Source of the DNA: Mallotus nudiflorus
Taxonomy: Eukaryota; Streptophyta; Magnoliopsida; Malpighiales; Euphorbiaceae
DNA length: 64,000 nt
Assembly: GCA_947683625.1 (NCBI GenBank)
Contig: CANTUR010000647.1
Location: 310,001 to 374,000, forward strand
Direction: 5' to 3'
The position numbers and the translations under genes are program-made. The notes under the pieces were generated by a model. The model saw only the letters and a program-made list of their open reading frames with translations, had not been told where the DNA came from and searched no databases. Positions 12,306-24,815 of this stretch are shown one piece after another (position 1 is the stretch's first letter; each line of letters opens with the position of its first letter).

Positions 12306-13997
12306 AATGTTAATTTGGTTGTGAAAATGAAAATTTGATTTCCATTAGTGAAATTTTATATCTGAACAAGAATTTTTATTTTTTATTTGGAAATAATTTT
12401 TTTATATTTTTATTATATAAATAAATTAAATTTGGTAGTAAACTATATTTTTATGATATATCGGGATTTGACAAAATTATATTATTTTTATATCTGTTAT
12501 TGTGTTAGTTCTCGATTGGGCATAATGTGTAGTTCGGAGGCCCAACCAAAGATGTGGAGTTGTGGGTAATATTGAAGTGCAGTTTTGTATATGAATGACT
12601 TTACTTTTATTAGAGAGATGTCCCTTTTACAGAGGAAACTTTATCAAATTTTTGGTAAATTTCTTGTAAAACACGATATTGGGTTTGCGTTGAGTTTTGG
12701 GTTTTATTAGAATCGTATCTTATATCGAGTTTTCCTTAGAAATCTAGAATGTTTAAAGTTAGGATTTTTAATCCTTATTATTTTTTCTATAGCCACACCG
12801 AGAGCAGAGCCTTCAGGTTAGGGCCAATCGAGTCAGTATTGAGGAGCGCATCCTACTTGTGAGTTATTAGTATATGTATGCATTACATGTAGAAAATATT
12901 ATGGCATCTATATTTTTTTATAAATATGAATGTTATTATGCTATATTGCATTAAATATTAATTGTTATTGTTATCATATATATGTTTTCATATATATAAA
13001 GGTGACTATTAATTTTGTAATTGGATGTTGTTCATATTTTAATATGATTTTATTATTTTATTTTTGATATAATGTTTTGAAGGATAGCAGTAGAACGTAC
13101 TACTTAGCTGGCTATACTAAGACTATATGCACAACAGTACGCTAGTTGCTAGGTTATGATATATTGATTGATATGAGATTATATGGTTTGAAATACGGAT
13201 AAATGATTATTGAGATTTGTGGATAGACAATGGTGTGGCTATAGGAGCTCAGTTGACGTACGGTGTCTCAGGGCCAATCATGCCGATAGGGGGACTGCGA
13301 TAGCTCGATTAACCTTTTTGTGTCTCGAAGCTAGTCCACTGCCAAATTAGAAAAAGGAAAATATTTTGGATTCAAAAAAATCTATTCATTAGTGAGGTAT
13401 AGTGATTGAAGTTACAAAATTCTTAGGGTCCTACTATGATCCTTTACTTGTTTTCATCTGTTGCATTGATATGAAAATTGTTTTTAAGCATTTGCATGAA
13501 AATACATGTGTAAATTAAATAAATATAAATATATAAACATTATATTGGTGCTTGATTGCTTGTATGCTTAGGTTGCTTGCATATATATAATAATAATTCA
13601 CTCAGTGAGGTCTAATCCCCTTCAATTATTTTTCAAGATTCCTTTCTATAGACCTCTCCTAGTTTTTCTCTTTATCGGACCCTTTTTTCATCGGCTGATT
13701 TATGTAAATTTTAAACTATCACTTCTTTTGTATTTATTAGACGTTGTAGCAATATTATGTACTTGTTTTAGTATGTTATGTTGAGTTGACAGTGGCTGTA
13801 TGCTTTAATATTTGTAAAATATTTTATTTTGTTATGATATGGAAAGACATTTTTATGTTTTAAAAAGTTTTAATTCTTTGGTATTTTTATGATTGTGTTT
13901 GGTGTGAATTGGTGTTTTAGGCTTGCTACAGGTTTCAAATTCAGGTGAATTCCAGTTTCTTAGCACTGATCATGACTCTTGCATTTGGGTGATGATA
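12306..13997 (+). mobile_element. Tekay-like LTR, 5'-truncated
   Basis: From its first base it matches the LTR at 4693-6888 starting at about 5785 (TTGGTTGTGAAAATGAAAATTT). It then runs to an LTR-type end (AGGCTTGCTACAGG ... GGGTGATGATA). The first ~1.1 kb is missing, replaced by the Athila remnant. It overlaps the content of 4693-6888, so the two are separate LTR copies and not two halves of one. Confidence 0.75.
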
Positions 13998-15649
13998 GAT
14001 TCAATTGATATTTGATTTAAAGTTCAAGATAGAACATATAGTTTTCCCATAAAATTGTTATACTAAAATTGGCTACTTAATAAGTTACACAGATTATAGA
14101 TGGATTTGGAAAAAAAAAATAGCTGATAATTTTGTCATAGAGCAAATTAAAATTCATAGCAAATTAAAATTTAAAATTAGAAATTCTCTTTTATCTCGTG
14201 GCCTTGCCTATTGACAAAATTAAACATAATCATCATCATTCAATCAACAAATAAGCTTACACTCTTTATTTTATTTTATTTTATTTTAGTACATAATAAT
14301 CATCAAGCTCGTTTTAATAAGTTTTTTTTTTCTTTTGTTGCAAATGAAGGATAGCGCTCGCGTTAGTAAGTTTAGTATATTAACTTTTGGGTTTATATAT
14401 AATATAATAAATGTATATTAATTAACAAATGTCAAATATATCATACAGAGCACACTTGGATCCTTAGCCGTATAGTAGAATTGCAATATATTAATTTGAC
14501 ATAGATAACAAACAACATAATTCCCAGATGTTGTAGACCACTGGACTATATTTTTACAAAGATGCACTTGTGGTATACAAGCGCAGAGCGATCTACTTTT
14601 ATTTATAATATCATATATTAGATCATATCAGCCTGCAGATTATATAACAACTTGATATTAAATTAATATAGTTATAATTCATATTAATTTTAATTAATCT
14701 TCTATTTAAATAATTATATGATAATTGTTCAATATGTTTTATAATGAACTTTAAACTTGATTTCATGTAAAAAAATATTATGGTTATAATTAATAATAAG
14801 ATAATAAAAAATTATTAGTTATTTTTTAAATAAAAAATAATAAATAATAAAAAATATATTTTTTTATATAAAAATTTAAATATTACAATCCCATTAAAAT
14901 TATAATTTATTACAAGTTTAGAAAATTTTTTATTGGAGCTATGACACTTTATTTCTCCAATAATTTTATTTTAAAACTTTTGTTTACTCAAAAATTAATT
15001 TAATGTATTTTTTAAGTTCAACATATAATTAAATGATAAATATTAATTTTTTTAATATTAATTTTTTTTGTTCAAATTTATAAAAATATCTAAAAACAAT
15101 AATTATACTACATTTTTTTTATAGAAAATATGCTTTCAAACAAATTATATGATCTATTTTTTAAAATATAATTAAAGATACAAGATAATAAAAACTTTAA
15201 TTAATTATATTATTTATTTAATAAACTTTAATTTTATTAATATGTTAATTTAATTTTTCAATATTGATAGTATTACATTATAACATAGTAATTTATTACA
15301 ATTTTAATAAATTTTTTATTTGAACAATTTTAGAACACTCTATCAGTATTTTATCTAAATAATAATCTAATTTTACAAATTTTGATAGAGTTACAATATA
15401 ATAATTTATTATATTCTTTATGAATTTTCTATATCCACACAACAAATTTTCAACATTTTTCACATTAATATTTTCATAATTAATTAATTATTTCATAAAA
15501 TTTATCAATTTTGATTTAATTATTTAATTATTATATTTGATATAGTAAGACTTATAAATATATGTTATCTATTTTGATTTATATTAAATACAATATAAAC
15601 ATACCTAATTAAAGTAGCAAAATATATATTTTGAAAAAAATTAGTACTA
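13998..15649. other. AT-rich DNA, nothing recognised
   Basis: About 1.65 kb with no reading frame above background, no LTR similarity and no inverted-repeat ends that I could find. It contains simple TTTTA runs near 14265. Confidence 0.6.
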
Positions 15650-16195
15650 AAATTTTAATTAATTTAATTTTATTAGAGATAAAATAGAAGTTAACATAAT
15701 TAAAATCAGAAACATACTTTTAATTAAATAATAATTATATGTTAATTAGTTTCTTTTTTATTAGAGATAAAATAGAAGCTAATTTAATTAGAATACGAAA
15801 TATACTTTCAATTAAATTAAAATTATATTTTGATTAATTTAATTTGTTAAAGATAAAATAAAAATTAACCTAATTAAAATCAGAAACATACTTTCAATTA
15901 TATTAGAATTATATTTTAATTAATTTGATTTTTATTAGAGATAAAATAGAAGTTAACCTAATTACAATAGAAAATATGCTTTCAATTAAATTAACATTTT
16001 TGTTAAAGATAAAATAAAAGTTAACCTAATTAAAATAGAAAACATACTTTCAATTAATTTAGAATTACATTTTAATTTATTTAATTTTTATTAGAGATAA
16101 AATAGAAGTTAGCCTAATTAAAATAGAAAATACACTCTCAATCAAATTAAAATTATATATTAATTAATTTAATTTTACTTTTATTAGTAAATGAG
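15650..16195. repeat. Tandem array, ~87 bp unit, about six copies
   Basis: The word TTA(G/A)AGATAAAATA recurs at about 15673, 15761, 15847, 15935, 16003 and 16091. Each is followed by TTAACCTAATTAAAATAGAAA and CTTTCAATTAAATTA. Spacing is ~87-88 bp except one shortened unit (~69 bp). A seventh unit is broken near 16185. It is AT-rich, non-coding and found nowhere else in the window. Confidence 0.85.
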
Positions 16196-16296
16196 TAAAT
16201 TATCCAATTTTTATATAATAATGAGTAAAGACTTTTATATAATTTTATTTGTCTCCCCTCCCTCTTCGAGTGTGTATGTATATATATATATAATCC

Positions 16297-16515
16297 TTAA
16301 TTTCTACCTGGAACATATTCAATTTCGAAGCAGATCAGGTTGCCACGGTTCGTTATCTGAATATTCTTGAAAACATCAGGGAGTTCCTTCCGAAACAACT
16401 CTTTGGCGTTCAGGACTGTCTTCGCCAACTCTTTGAATTATTCTTCCAGCTTTTTGACATCTGAACTGAGGTCAATTTGATTTCTTACTAAAGTGAAAGT
16501 GGTAAGGGTAGACAT
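16297..16515 (-). pseudogene. Small non-transposon reading frame with one stop (72 codons), family unknown
   Basis: From the ATG at 16515 the frame reads MSTLTTFTLVRNQIDLSSDV and KKLEE, meets TAA at codon 26 (16438-16440), and continues open to TAA at 16297-16299. The second part includes FKELAKTVLNAKELFRKELP and ends EIEYVPGRN. The sequence is charged, probably helical in the middle and has no signal peptide. GC content is well above the AT-rich surroundings, and a good TATA box lies 64 bp upstream. No transposon family is recognised, so this may be a host gene relic. The stop could be real inactivation, or the true product could be the short peptide or a spliced form. I do not recognise the family. 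Confidence 0.5.
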
Positions 16516-16578
16516 TTTGATGAACTAAAAGAAAGTGATATGTAAAGGGATGATGAATTAAAGCTTAGCTTAGACAGG

Positions 16579-16586
16579 TATTTATA
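16579..16586 (-). promoter_or_regulatory. TATA box for the small gene at 16297-16515
   Basis: TATAAATA on the minus strand, 64 bp before the ATG. This spacing leaves room for a ~30 nt leader, and the upstream sequence is GC-richer than its surroundings. Confidence 0.5.
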
Positions 16587-17326
16587 GATGTAGCAGACCC
16601 TTGCCCTGCCACTCGAATTTTACCGAAGTCCCTAACAAAATAATCGAAACATGCATGAAACAAAAACGTCCTCATGTCTAGCAATAATTGTATATATTAT
16701 AGTATATATGTTTTTAATTATGTAATATTGTCAGTTGTCAGATAAACCAACACATAAATTTATATAATTTTTTTGAGGGAAATAAATTTATATAAAATTT
16801 GAATCCTGAAAAAAAAAAAAAACAACAACGAACATTAATCATCTAAGCTTCGGGGAAATGTGAAAAGGCAAAGATTTCCAAAGACCCTGAGATAAAAACA
16901 AACCAATTGGGTTATTTCTACATAAATTCCAAGTTCATCAACAACACATATTTATGTCTAAAGTGACATGTAACTGCCATTATCAACCAAATTGCACCAC
17001 CTGGTCATGTTATTGTTATTTATATCATTTTTCATCAACATATATTTTTAATTTTTAATAAATAAAAAATTCAATTTTTATAAAAAAAAGTGTGGATATT
17101 ATCTACAAGCATGCATATTTGTTTCCAATATGAAAAAATAGAAAAAATGTAAATTTAAATTTTAAAAACATTTTAATAAATGTTAAGCGAAAAGTTTATA
17201 GAATATTTTTTCACACAATTTTTTATAATAAAATTTTAATGCAAATAAAAAATTTTATTTGTAATTAAATAAAAAACACATTATTATTTATTATTAATCA
17301 GTAACTCCATAAGTAAATTGATACTT

Positions 17327-17385
<59 letters not shown>

Positions 17386-18765
17386 CTACTGGGGAAAAGA
17401 AAGGGGGATTTTAACTCCATACCAACCCATCCTAGGCGGCCAAGAAAGACATAGATATTTATAGCATTGATTAGGTATAGACATGGACATTAAAATTAAT
17501 TTTCATAAATTTTATAATTTTCATATTTTAAATAAATTAAAAAATTTAGTCTCCAAACTCTTTTTTCTCTTTTTATTTTTATTTTTGACCACTGTTAATT
17601 TTTTCTTAGATCTGCAATTTTTTATTATCTCTTTCTCTTTTATTTACTTTATTTTATTATTTGAAATTAATAAGTACAAATCTTGTATCTTTTTTCTTTT
17701 TTTGAAATTTTTGTATATTTTTTTTATGAAGTTTTTACCTTTTATGTGATGGTATTTCGTTATGGATTTTACATATCTTTTCATCATAACAATTCTATCG
17801 AACTTTTTTAAAGATCAAAGAATTGACTTTCAATTAATTGAAATCATTAAATGAGACATATGGATAATTGAATTATAAAATATCAAACTCTATTAATGCC
17901 ATTAAAGAATAACAACAAAAAATTTCATGATAATGATATTTTATTTTAGTTTTTCTTAATTGTATTTTTGTTTATATTATCTTTTCATGAAGATATATTT
18001 TTAATTTTTAATAAATGAATGGTTATTTATTAAAAAATAAAATAGAATAAATTTTATTTATTTTTTACTCTTTTTTCAATTATCATAGTATCCGGACAAA
18101 AACTATATGGTCGGAGAATGGTCCTCAACCTCGTGCGTTATACTCGTAACATGTGGCTTAAAAATGAATGTGCCGACGTCAACATAGTGACATCCTCAGG
18201 TCGACGTAGCAATAATATATCACAATTTTAACCTCAATTTATTATTAACAATATTTTTTTAACACTATTTATTATTAACAATCTATAACGTAGAAGAGAG
18301 AAATCCAGTAACTTTTCGAACCTTGTCTACATTTTCTATTTTTCATATTTCATTAATTTTTTTAACGTTAAATTTTTTATATTCTATTTTTTTTATCGTA
18401 TTAATGATTATCTATTTTCTTAATATTTTATTTTTATTTTTATTCATTTAAATTTATAGATTATCGTTAGAGTTGAATGGTTACTCATGGAATAAGTTCA
18501 AAGATACTAGCATGATCTATATAATCAATTAATCATAATTTTTTTACCCTTTTATTGTTGATTCTTCATTTTTTATCTTAATTTTTTTATTTTATTTATT
18601 TATTATTACTACTATATATATTTAAAAAAAGAAAGGAAAAAATAAAAATAAAATAAAAGAAAGAAGGGAGGACCCATGTAAATAAAAGGGGTATTTTTTG
18701 TAATTAATAAAAATTGGGGTATTTCAGTTGAAAAAAGTTAAAAAGTGCTTTTAAAAAAAATTGCG
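16587..18765. other. AT-rich DNA, no gene recognised
   Basis: It contains a (TA)n run (17328-17384) and a GC-richer ~130 bp patch at 18085-18215 with no coding frame. It also contains a pyrimidine-rich T-stretch (17560-17740) whose Phe-rich translation is an artefact of composition. No LTR or inverted-repeat structure was found. It ends where Athila LTR similarity starts. Confidence 0.55.
17328..17384. repeat. (TA)n microsatellite
   Basis: Near-perfect TA run, with one AAA interruption at the left. Confidence 0.95.
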
Positions 18766-19158
18766 GGTGGAAGCGCAATCGCTAATTGATCGAATCAACA
18801 ATCATTCATTCCCAAGTCGAGGCCCTTTCTGTGATCACAACATATCCGCGATCATAGGTTCCTGGTAGCCAAACTCTTTGTGGCAACCGCAACATTTATG
18901 TGATCACCACTAGTCACCCTTTTGTCGTGATCGTAGATTGACCCATGATTGCAACCAGCTCGTTGACACCAGAGAACATGCTAAGGTGTACGCTTTAAAA
19001 AGAGTAATCTAGGAGAGGTGAAGGGACGTTTTAGAGAGACTACAAAAGGACAAGGACTAAGATTTAGAGGAGATATTCAGATGGGAATTAATCTTGAAGA
19101 CCCAATAATAACAACCAAAAGAGAGAAAGGAGTAAGAGGAGAAAAAAAGCTAAGAAGG
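18766..19158 (+). mobile_element. Athila 5' LTR remnant
   Basis: Matches 47730-48115 of the 3' LTR: AAGTCGAGGCCC, GCGATCATAGGTTCCT, GCCAAACTCTTT and AAAAGAGAGAAAGGAGTAAG occur in both in order. The first ~240 bp and the last ~820 bp of the LTR, plus the PBS, are missing, so the 5' end has suffered two deletions. Confidence 0.8.
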
Positions 19159-19277
19159 AGCAACAATAACAATCTTTTTAGTTCTATATTTTTAATCTAT
19201 TTTACTCTATTTTATGTGTTTTTATTACTTTATTGTATCTATTTTACTATATTTATGTTTTAATCTATTTTTTATTT

Positions 19278-20250
19278 ATGAACACTAGACGTACTCAGAA
19301 AGAACCTTTAATTTTTGTTCCAAACTTGTTTGAATTTGAGAAAAAGAATCATAGGAAAAAGAAGAGTGTTGTTAAGGAAATGGAAAAACAATAACAAAGA
19401 GTAGCTAAAAGATCTCTTTTAGAGTTTGCCATGCTCAGACTAAAAAGTGCGCAACAAAGTATAATAAGACCGAATGTCCAAGCTAATAGTTTTGAGAATA
19501 AGCTTGCACTTATACAAATGGTTTAATCCACTATTTAGTTCCATGGCTTGCCATTAGAAGACCTAAACACACATATAGCAAACTTTTTTGAGATATATGA
19601 AACTATCAAATACAACTGAGTGTTAGATGATGTAATACACCTTCGACTTTTCCCTTTCACCCTAAAAGATAGAGCAAAAGCATGGCTCAATTTGCAGCCA
19701 CCAACATCGATCATAACATAGGATCTCTTTACAAAGGCATTTTTGGCAAAATACTTTACTTCTATAAAGATGACAAAAGTTATCAAAGACATCATAAACT
19801 TTCAACAATTTGAGATCAAGTCTTTATGTGATGTATGCGAGAGATTTAAAGAGTTGTAATGAAGTTTCCCACACCATGGTCTTCCTAGGGACATTCATAT
19901 CTGAACCTTTTATAACAGTGTAATGAGGTCCACTAGAGACATAATTGTTACAGCAATTTGAGGGCCTCTTATGCGGAGGACTATAGATGGAGCTTTTGAC
20001 CTTTTGGAGGAAATGGCCAACAACAGTTGTTTATGGCCATTAGAGAGACAAATGGCTCCTAAGCAAGGAGAGAAGATAGGAGTTGATGTTGTTACTTTTA
20101 TTGAAGCATAAATTGCAGCCTTGTCAAAGCAAATTAGAGACTTGACATCAAGAGGTAATGCTACATCACCCTCTTCTACTTTGTTTTGTAAGCATTGCCA
20201 CATTCTTGGGCATGATACCTTTGAATATGGTTTTAGATGTGGAAATATGT
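19278..20250 (+). pseudogene. gag: Athila gag pseudogene
   Basis: From the ATG at 19278 one frame reads MNTRRTQKEPLIFVPNLFEF. After stops it reads FHGLPLEDLNTHIANFFEIY and then LRLFPFTLKDRAKAWLNLQP, the core Athila Gag signature. A degenerate zinc-knuckle-like CKHCHILGHD lies near 20190. At least ten in-frame stops interrupt it, several where the family has Gln, Arg or Trp codons, which is typical of C-to-T decay. Gag would form the particle and bind RNA. This copy is dead. Confidence 0.85.
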
Positions 20251-20465
20251 ATGGAGATGGTGCATTGGAGAATTGTAGCTATATTGGAAATTAATACCAA
20301 CCAAGGTAACAAAATAATATTTTTTTAAACATCTACAAATCAAGGTTAGAGAAACCACCCTAATTTCTCATGGAGTAGCAATCAACACTCATAAGGTTTC
20401 TCAATTAATTCTCAAAGCCATCACAGCCACCTAGATTCCAAGCTCAATCTAACAATGACAAACTC

Positions 20466-21333
20466 TCAACTATGGAGATGAAGCTTGATAAATTCTTTGA
20501 TGTTGTTATGTCTAAAATGATAGCCAATAAGAGAATAAAAAAAGAATGGAAGATAAAATTTGACCGAATTGTCAAGAACCAAGCCTTTTTTATTCACAAT
20601 ATAAAGAAGAAGTGCAAGGAAAAACTCATGAGAAGAAGTGTGAAGAATCAAAAGAAAAGCAAGTAGACCAACCACCTATCATTAATACGTCCAAGTATGC
20701 TCTAAGATTACTTTTCCTTTGAGGAAAATTGAATTTGGATAAGAAGTTATTTGTTAAATTTCTAGAGACTTTCAAGAAATTGGAGTTCAAGTTACCTCTC
20801 TCAAAAGCATTAATAGAAATTCCAAAGGATTCAAAGTTCCTTAAAGATATTGTCACCAACAAGCGCAAATGGAATGACAATGAGATGTTGCCTCTTATAA
20901 AAACATGCAGCTCCATCATTTCAAGTAAGATTCTAATTAAGCTAAAAGATCTAGGGATTTTTACAATTCCTTGTATTCTTAGTTGAAAATAATTCCCTAA
21001 ATGTTTGTGTGACTTAAGAGCAAGTATTAACCTTATACCTCTCTCATTTTTCAGAGAATTGAAGCTAGGAGAATTGATTAACACTAATATGACTCTTCAG
21101 CTTGCTGATCACTCAATCAAGAAGCCATATAAAGTAGTTGAAGATGTGCTTGTCAAAGTTGACAAATTTATGTTTCTGATTGATTTTATGATTTTTGATT
21201 TTGAGCAAGACAAGAATTGTCCTCTCATTTTAGGGAGGCCATTTCTCAACACTAGAAAGACTTTGATTAATGTACATAAGAGCAAGATCACTTTGTGAGT
21301 TGGTGATGAGAAGGTGGAGTTCACCATGTACAA
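20466..21333 (+). pseudogene. Athila gag end and aspartic protease pseudogene
   Basis: The 20729-20986 part reads LPLSKALIEIPKDSKFLKDI, the conserved stretch ahead of the Athila protease. The 21005-21298 part reads CDLRASINLIPLSFFRELKL and then LILGRPFLNT. The catalytic loop, usually D-L-G-A-S, is D-L-R-A-S here, so the glycine that shapes the active site is lost. The C-terminal ILGRPFL flap is kept. The two parts are joined through a stop region at 20984-21004. It would process Gag-Pol; it is inactive here. Confidence 0.8.
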
Positions 21334-21673
21334 ATTAATAAAGCAACATTAGTATAAAGAAGAGTAATGTATGAGGGTTGAGGTTGTTAATGATTGTGTG
21401 AAATAAATCTAAGAAAATATAGAGCTTGTAAAGCATACAGAGGATGAGCAGCCACATGAAGAAGAAGAGTGCATTTTTCAATACCTGAACCACTAATTTA
21501 AAGTGACACTCCAATACTTCTATCCAATAAAAAGCCACCACAATTGGAACTCAAACCATTGCCTAGTCATTTAAGGTACACCTTTCTTAGGAAGGAGACA
21601 CATTACCTATCATAATCTCTAATAAGCTCACAAAGGAATAAGAAAATCAAGCATGTGAGGTTATAAGAAAAAA

Positions 21674-22500
21674 ATGGATTATAGGATGGTAGATTTCAAA
21701 TATCAAGGCATTAGTCCTTCTTTTGTAATGCATCGTATTAGAATGGAGGATGGGTACAAGGCCACAATAGAGAGGAAAAGGAGACTTAATCCAAATATGC
21801 AAGATGTGGTGAAGAAGGAGATAGTAAAGCTACTTGATATTGAGATTATATACCCTATATATGATAGTGAATGGCTAAGTCCAATACAATATGTTCCGAA
21901 GAAAGGAGGCATGATTGTTATTAAAAATGAGGAAGGAGAGATGATCTCCAAGAGAGTGGTCAATGGTTGGTGAGTGTGGATAAACTATAGAAAACTTAAT
22001 AATGCTATAAGGAAGGATCACTTTCCTTTCCCCTTTATTGACTAAATGCTTGAAAGGATCATGGGACATACATATTATTGCTTCCTAGATGGTTATTATG
22101 TTATAACCAAATATTTATCGCCCTCGAAGACTAAGAGAAGACAACATTTACCTGCCTCTATGACACTTTTGCTTATAGGAGAATGCATGACAACCATCTT
22201 CTTAGATTTAATTGATAATATAATAAAGGTATTTATGGATGATTTTTTATGTTTGGAGATTCTTTTCAATTATGCTTATTGAACCTTAATAAAGTATCAA
22301 AAAGATGTGAGAATACTAATCTTATTCTAAATTAAGAGAAATTTCACTTTATGGTTAATGAAGGCATAGTGCTAGGGCATAAAATTTCTTTTGCAGGAAT
22401 CGAGGTAGATAAGGCAAAGATCAAAGTTATAGAAAAGCTACCTCTACCAACTTTAATGAAGAGAGTATGAGGATTCCTAGAGCATGTTGGATTTAAAGAT
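21674..22500 (+). pseudogene. Athila reverse transcriptase pseudogene
   Basis: Reads RRLNPNMQDVVKKEIVKLLD, then SEWLSPIQYVPKKGG, INYRKLNNAIRKDHFPFPFI, YYCFLDGYY and the catalytic box IKVFMDDF (the usual YxDD with Phe for Tyr). A stop interrupts at 21972 and another at ~22042. The stretch between the DGY box and VFMDD is frameshifted and shortened (22100-22200). The family normally has the MPFGL..APATFQ motif there, and it is not readable. Confidence 0.85.
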
Positions 22501-23110
22501 TTATTAAAGACTTATCCTTAATTGCAAAGCCACTTATTCAACTTTTAATTAAAGATAATCCTTTTAACTTTTACGAATCTTGCTTGACTACTTTTAGCAG
22601 GTTAAAAATAGCCTTAACTTTAACACCTATCATTTTTCCCTCATATTGGTCTCTTCCTTCTGAGTTAACATATGATGCAAGTGATTTTACGATAATAGTA
22701 GTCCTTGGACAAAGGAAGGACAATAAACACCATGTTATATACTACACAAGCAAGACCCTTTTAGACGCATAACTCAATTGCATAACCACTGAAAATGAGA
22801 TGCTCACTATTGTGTTTATAACTATGAAATTTAAATCTTACATATTGTGATCTAAAATTTTTATCTTTACTAATAATGCTATTTTACATTATTTATTTAC
22901 AAAAAAAAATGCTAAACCAAGACTAATCTGGTGGGTGTTTTTGTTACAGGAATTTGACTTAGAGATAAAGGATAATAAGGGTAGTGAAAACATGGTAGTG
23001 GATCAAATCTCAAAACTAGACCGACAAGATCATTTGCAATCTAAAGAAGCAATTGATGATAGCTTACTTGTTGAATTATTATTTAATATCTAAGATATGG
23101 ATCCCCTTTA
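22501..23110 (+). pseudogene. Athila RNase H pseudogene
   Basis: Reads LPSELTYDASDFTIIVVLGQ, then HHVIYYTSKTLLDA. After a stop it reads ITTENEMLTIVF, and later EFDLEIKDNKGSENMVVDQI SKL. These correspond to the RT-linked RNase H catalytic Asp (YDAS), the Glu (TENE) and the C-terminal tether to integrase. It would remove RNA from RNA-DNA hybrids. Stops at ~22770 and ~22848 break it. Confidence 0.75.
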
Positions 23111-23149
23111 GTACACAGATATAACAAATTTTTTTATCTTATGGAGTAT

Positions 23150-24350
23150 TACCCCAATAGCTTAACGACCAGCAAAGGAAAAAGTTTATATCAGATGTTA
23201 AGTACTATTTGTGGGATGATCCATTTTTGTATAAAACATGTGTTGATGGCCTAATAAAGAGATGTGTGCTAAAATCATAGACAACTTACATTCAAGCACA
23301 CTGTTATAGCTCCCATGTGGTGGACATTTTGGAGCATCAAGGACAATAGCACGAGTGCTTGAAAGTGGCATCCATTGGTCTATACTATTCCATGATGTAA
23401 GGGAATTTGTTTAGAGGTATGACAATTGCCAATGAATATGGAATATAATAAAGAGGGATGAAATGCTAGTCACTAACATTTAGGAAATTAAACTCTTTTA
23501 TGTTTGGGGAATTGGTTTTATGGGGCCTTTCGCATCATCTTATGGCAAGCGCTATATTCTTATGGGTGTAGATTACATTTTCTAAGTGTGTGGAAGCCAT
23601 CGCCTCTCTGACAAATGATAATAAGATTATGGTTAAATTCCCTAAGAAGATATTTACAAGATTTGGTGTTCCAAGAGCCTTAATAAGTAATAATGGTTCT
23701 CATTTTTACAATAAACACTTGGAAACCCTCTTGAAGAAGTATGGAGTGAACCATCGCATAGCAACACCATACCATCCACAAACCATTAGTCAAGCAAAAT
23801 TCATAAATAAAGCTTTAAAGAAAATCCTTTAGAAGATAGGGGAGTTCAAGAAAAGATTGGGTTGGTAAGCTCAATGATGTTTTATGGTCATATATAATAG
23901 CATTTAAGACACTAATAAACATGTCCTCCATGTTGGTATATGGAAAAGAATTCCATTTACCAGTTGAGCTCGAGCACAAAGTATATTAAGCAACTAAAGC
24001 TCTAAATTTTGACATAAATGTAGCTGGAAAGTAAAAGCTATTGCAACTTCAAGAGCTAAAAGAACTTTGACACTTGGCTTATAAGAATGCCAAACTATAT
24101 AAGGAGAAGAAAAAATGTTGGCATAATAAGAATATTGTCCAAAAATATTCACTGAAGGTGATTTGGTCTTTTTGTTTAACTCAAGGCTGCATTATTTCCA
24201 AGCAAACTCAAATCTAAGTGGAGTGGACCCTATAAGGTTGTTCAAGTATTCCCATATGGTGCTCTTGTTTTGATAAATGCTAGTAAAGAGAAATTCAAGG
24301 GTAATGGACAAATGTGCAAACCATATTATAAAGAAAAATATATTCAAGGA
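23150..24350 (+). pseudogene. Athila integrase pseudogene
   Basis: The core reads FPKKIFTRFGVPRALISNNG and then HRIATPYHPQTISQAKFINK (23620-23820). The second catalytic position is S-N-N-G instead of the usual S-D-x-G, and the third is Q-A-K where the family has a Glu (Q-x-E), so two of the three D-D-E residues are lost. Upstream a decayed zinc-binding region is just recognisable (CHSSHVVDILEHQG-like, 23295-23345). Downstream SKLKSKWSGPYKVVQVFPYG marks the C-terminal domain in another frame (24200-24260). Confidence 0.75.
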
Positions 24351-24815
24351 TAGGGAGGCACTCCCTATTCACCTCATGAATTAAAAGCACTCATGGATAG
24401 TCAAGCTATAGACTAACAATTTAGCATGTTTTCCTTTCTTTTCTTTCTTTCTTCTTCATTAATTTATTTTCATTTATGATATTATAAATCCTCTATATTC
24501 CTTTTATTGTTTGCTATTATTATTCAGGTTATAAGTATAAGTGTTGGATGTTGCATTTGTAAAAAAATAGAGCTTTGTTATTTGGTCCTAAATTGCAATC
24601 GCTCTTAATCTGTGATTGCTAATTCTTTAATATAATACAGAGTCCCGATCAAGCACTTATTCATGATCACTAATCTACCCACTTTCTGCTAAGCTTTTTT
24701 TTGTGGTGATTGCTACATACCTGCGATCATAATCCTAGCCAAACTTTAGTTCATGTTACGATCACATCATACCCGTGATTTCCATAACCCTAATATCCTC
24801 AAATTGCTTTATTCT
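24351..24815 (+). other. Athila spacer between pol and env-position ORF
   Basis: Non-coding. It repeats, in diverged form, words of the element's own LTR such as GCGATCATA and AGCCAAACTT. It ends at the Tat insertion. Confidence 0.6.
24811..24815. repeat. Probable target duplication ATTCT (left of Tat element)
   Basis: ATTCT precedes the Tat 5' LTR and ATGCT follows the 3' LTR (45324-45328). One mismatch of five; plausible but not proven. Confidence 0.45.

Noticed and set aside
17483..17749. Phe-rich membrane-like protein
   Set aside because: T-rich stretch; no other coding sign.
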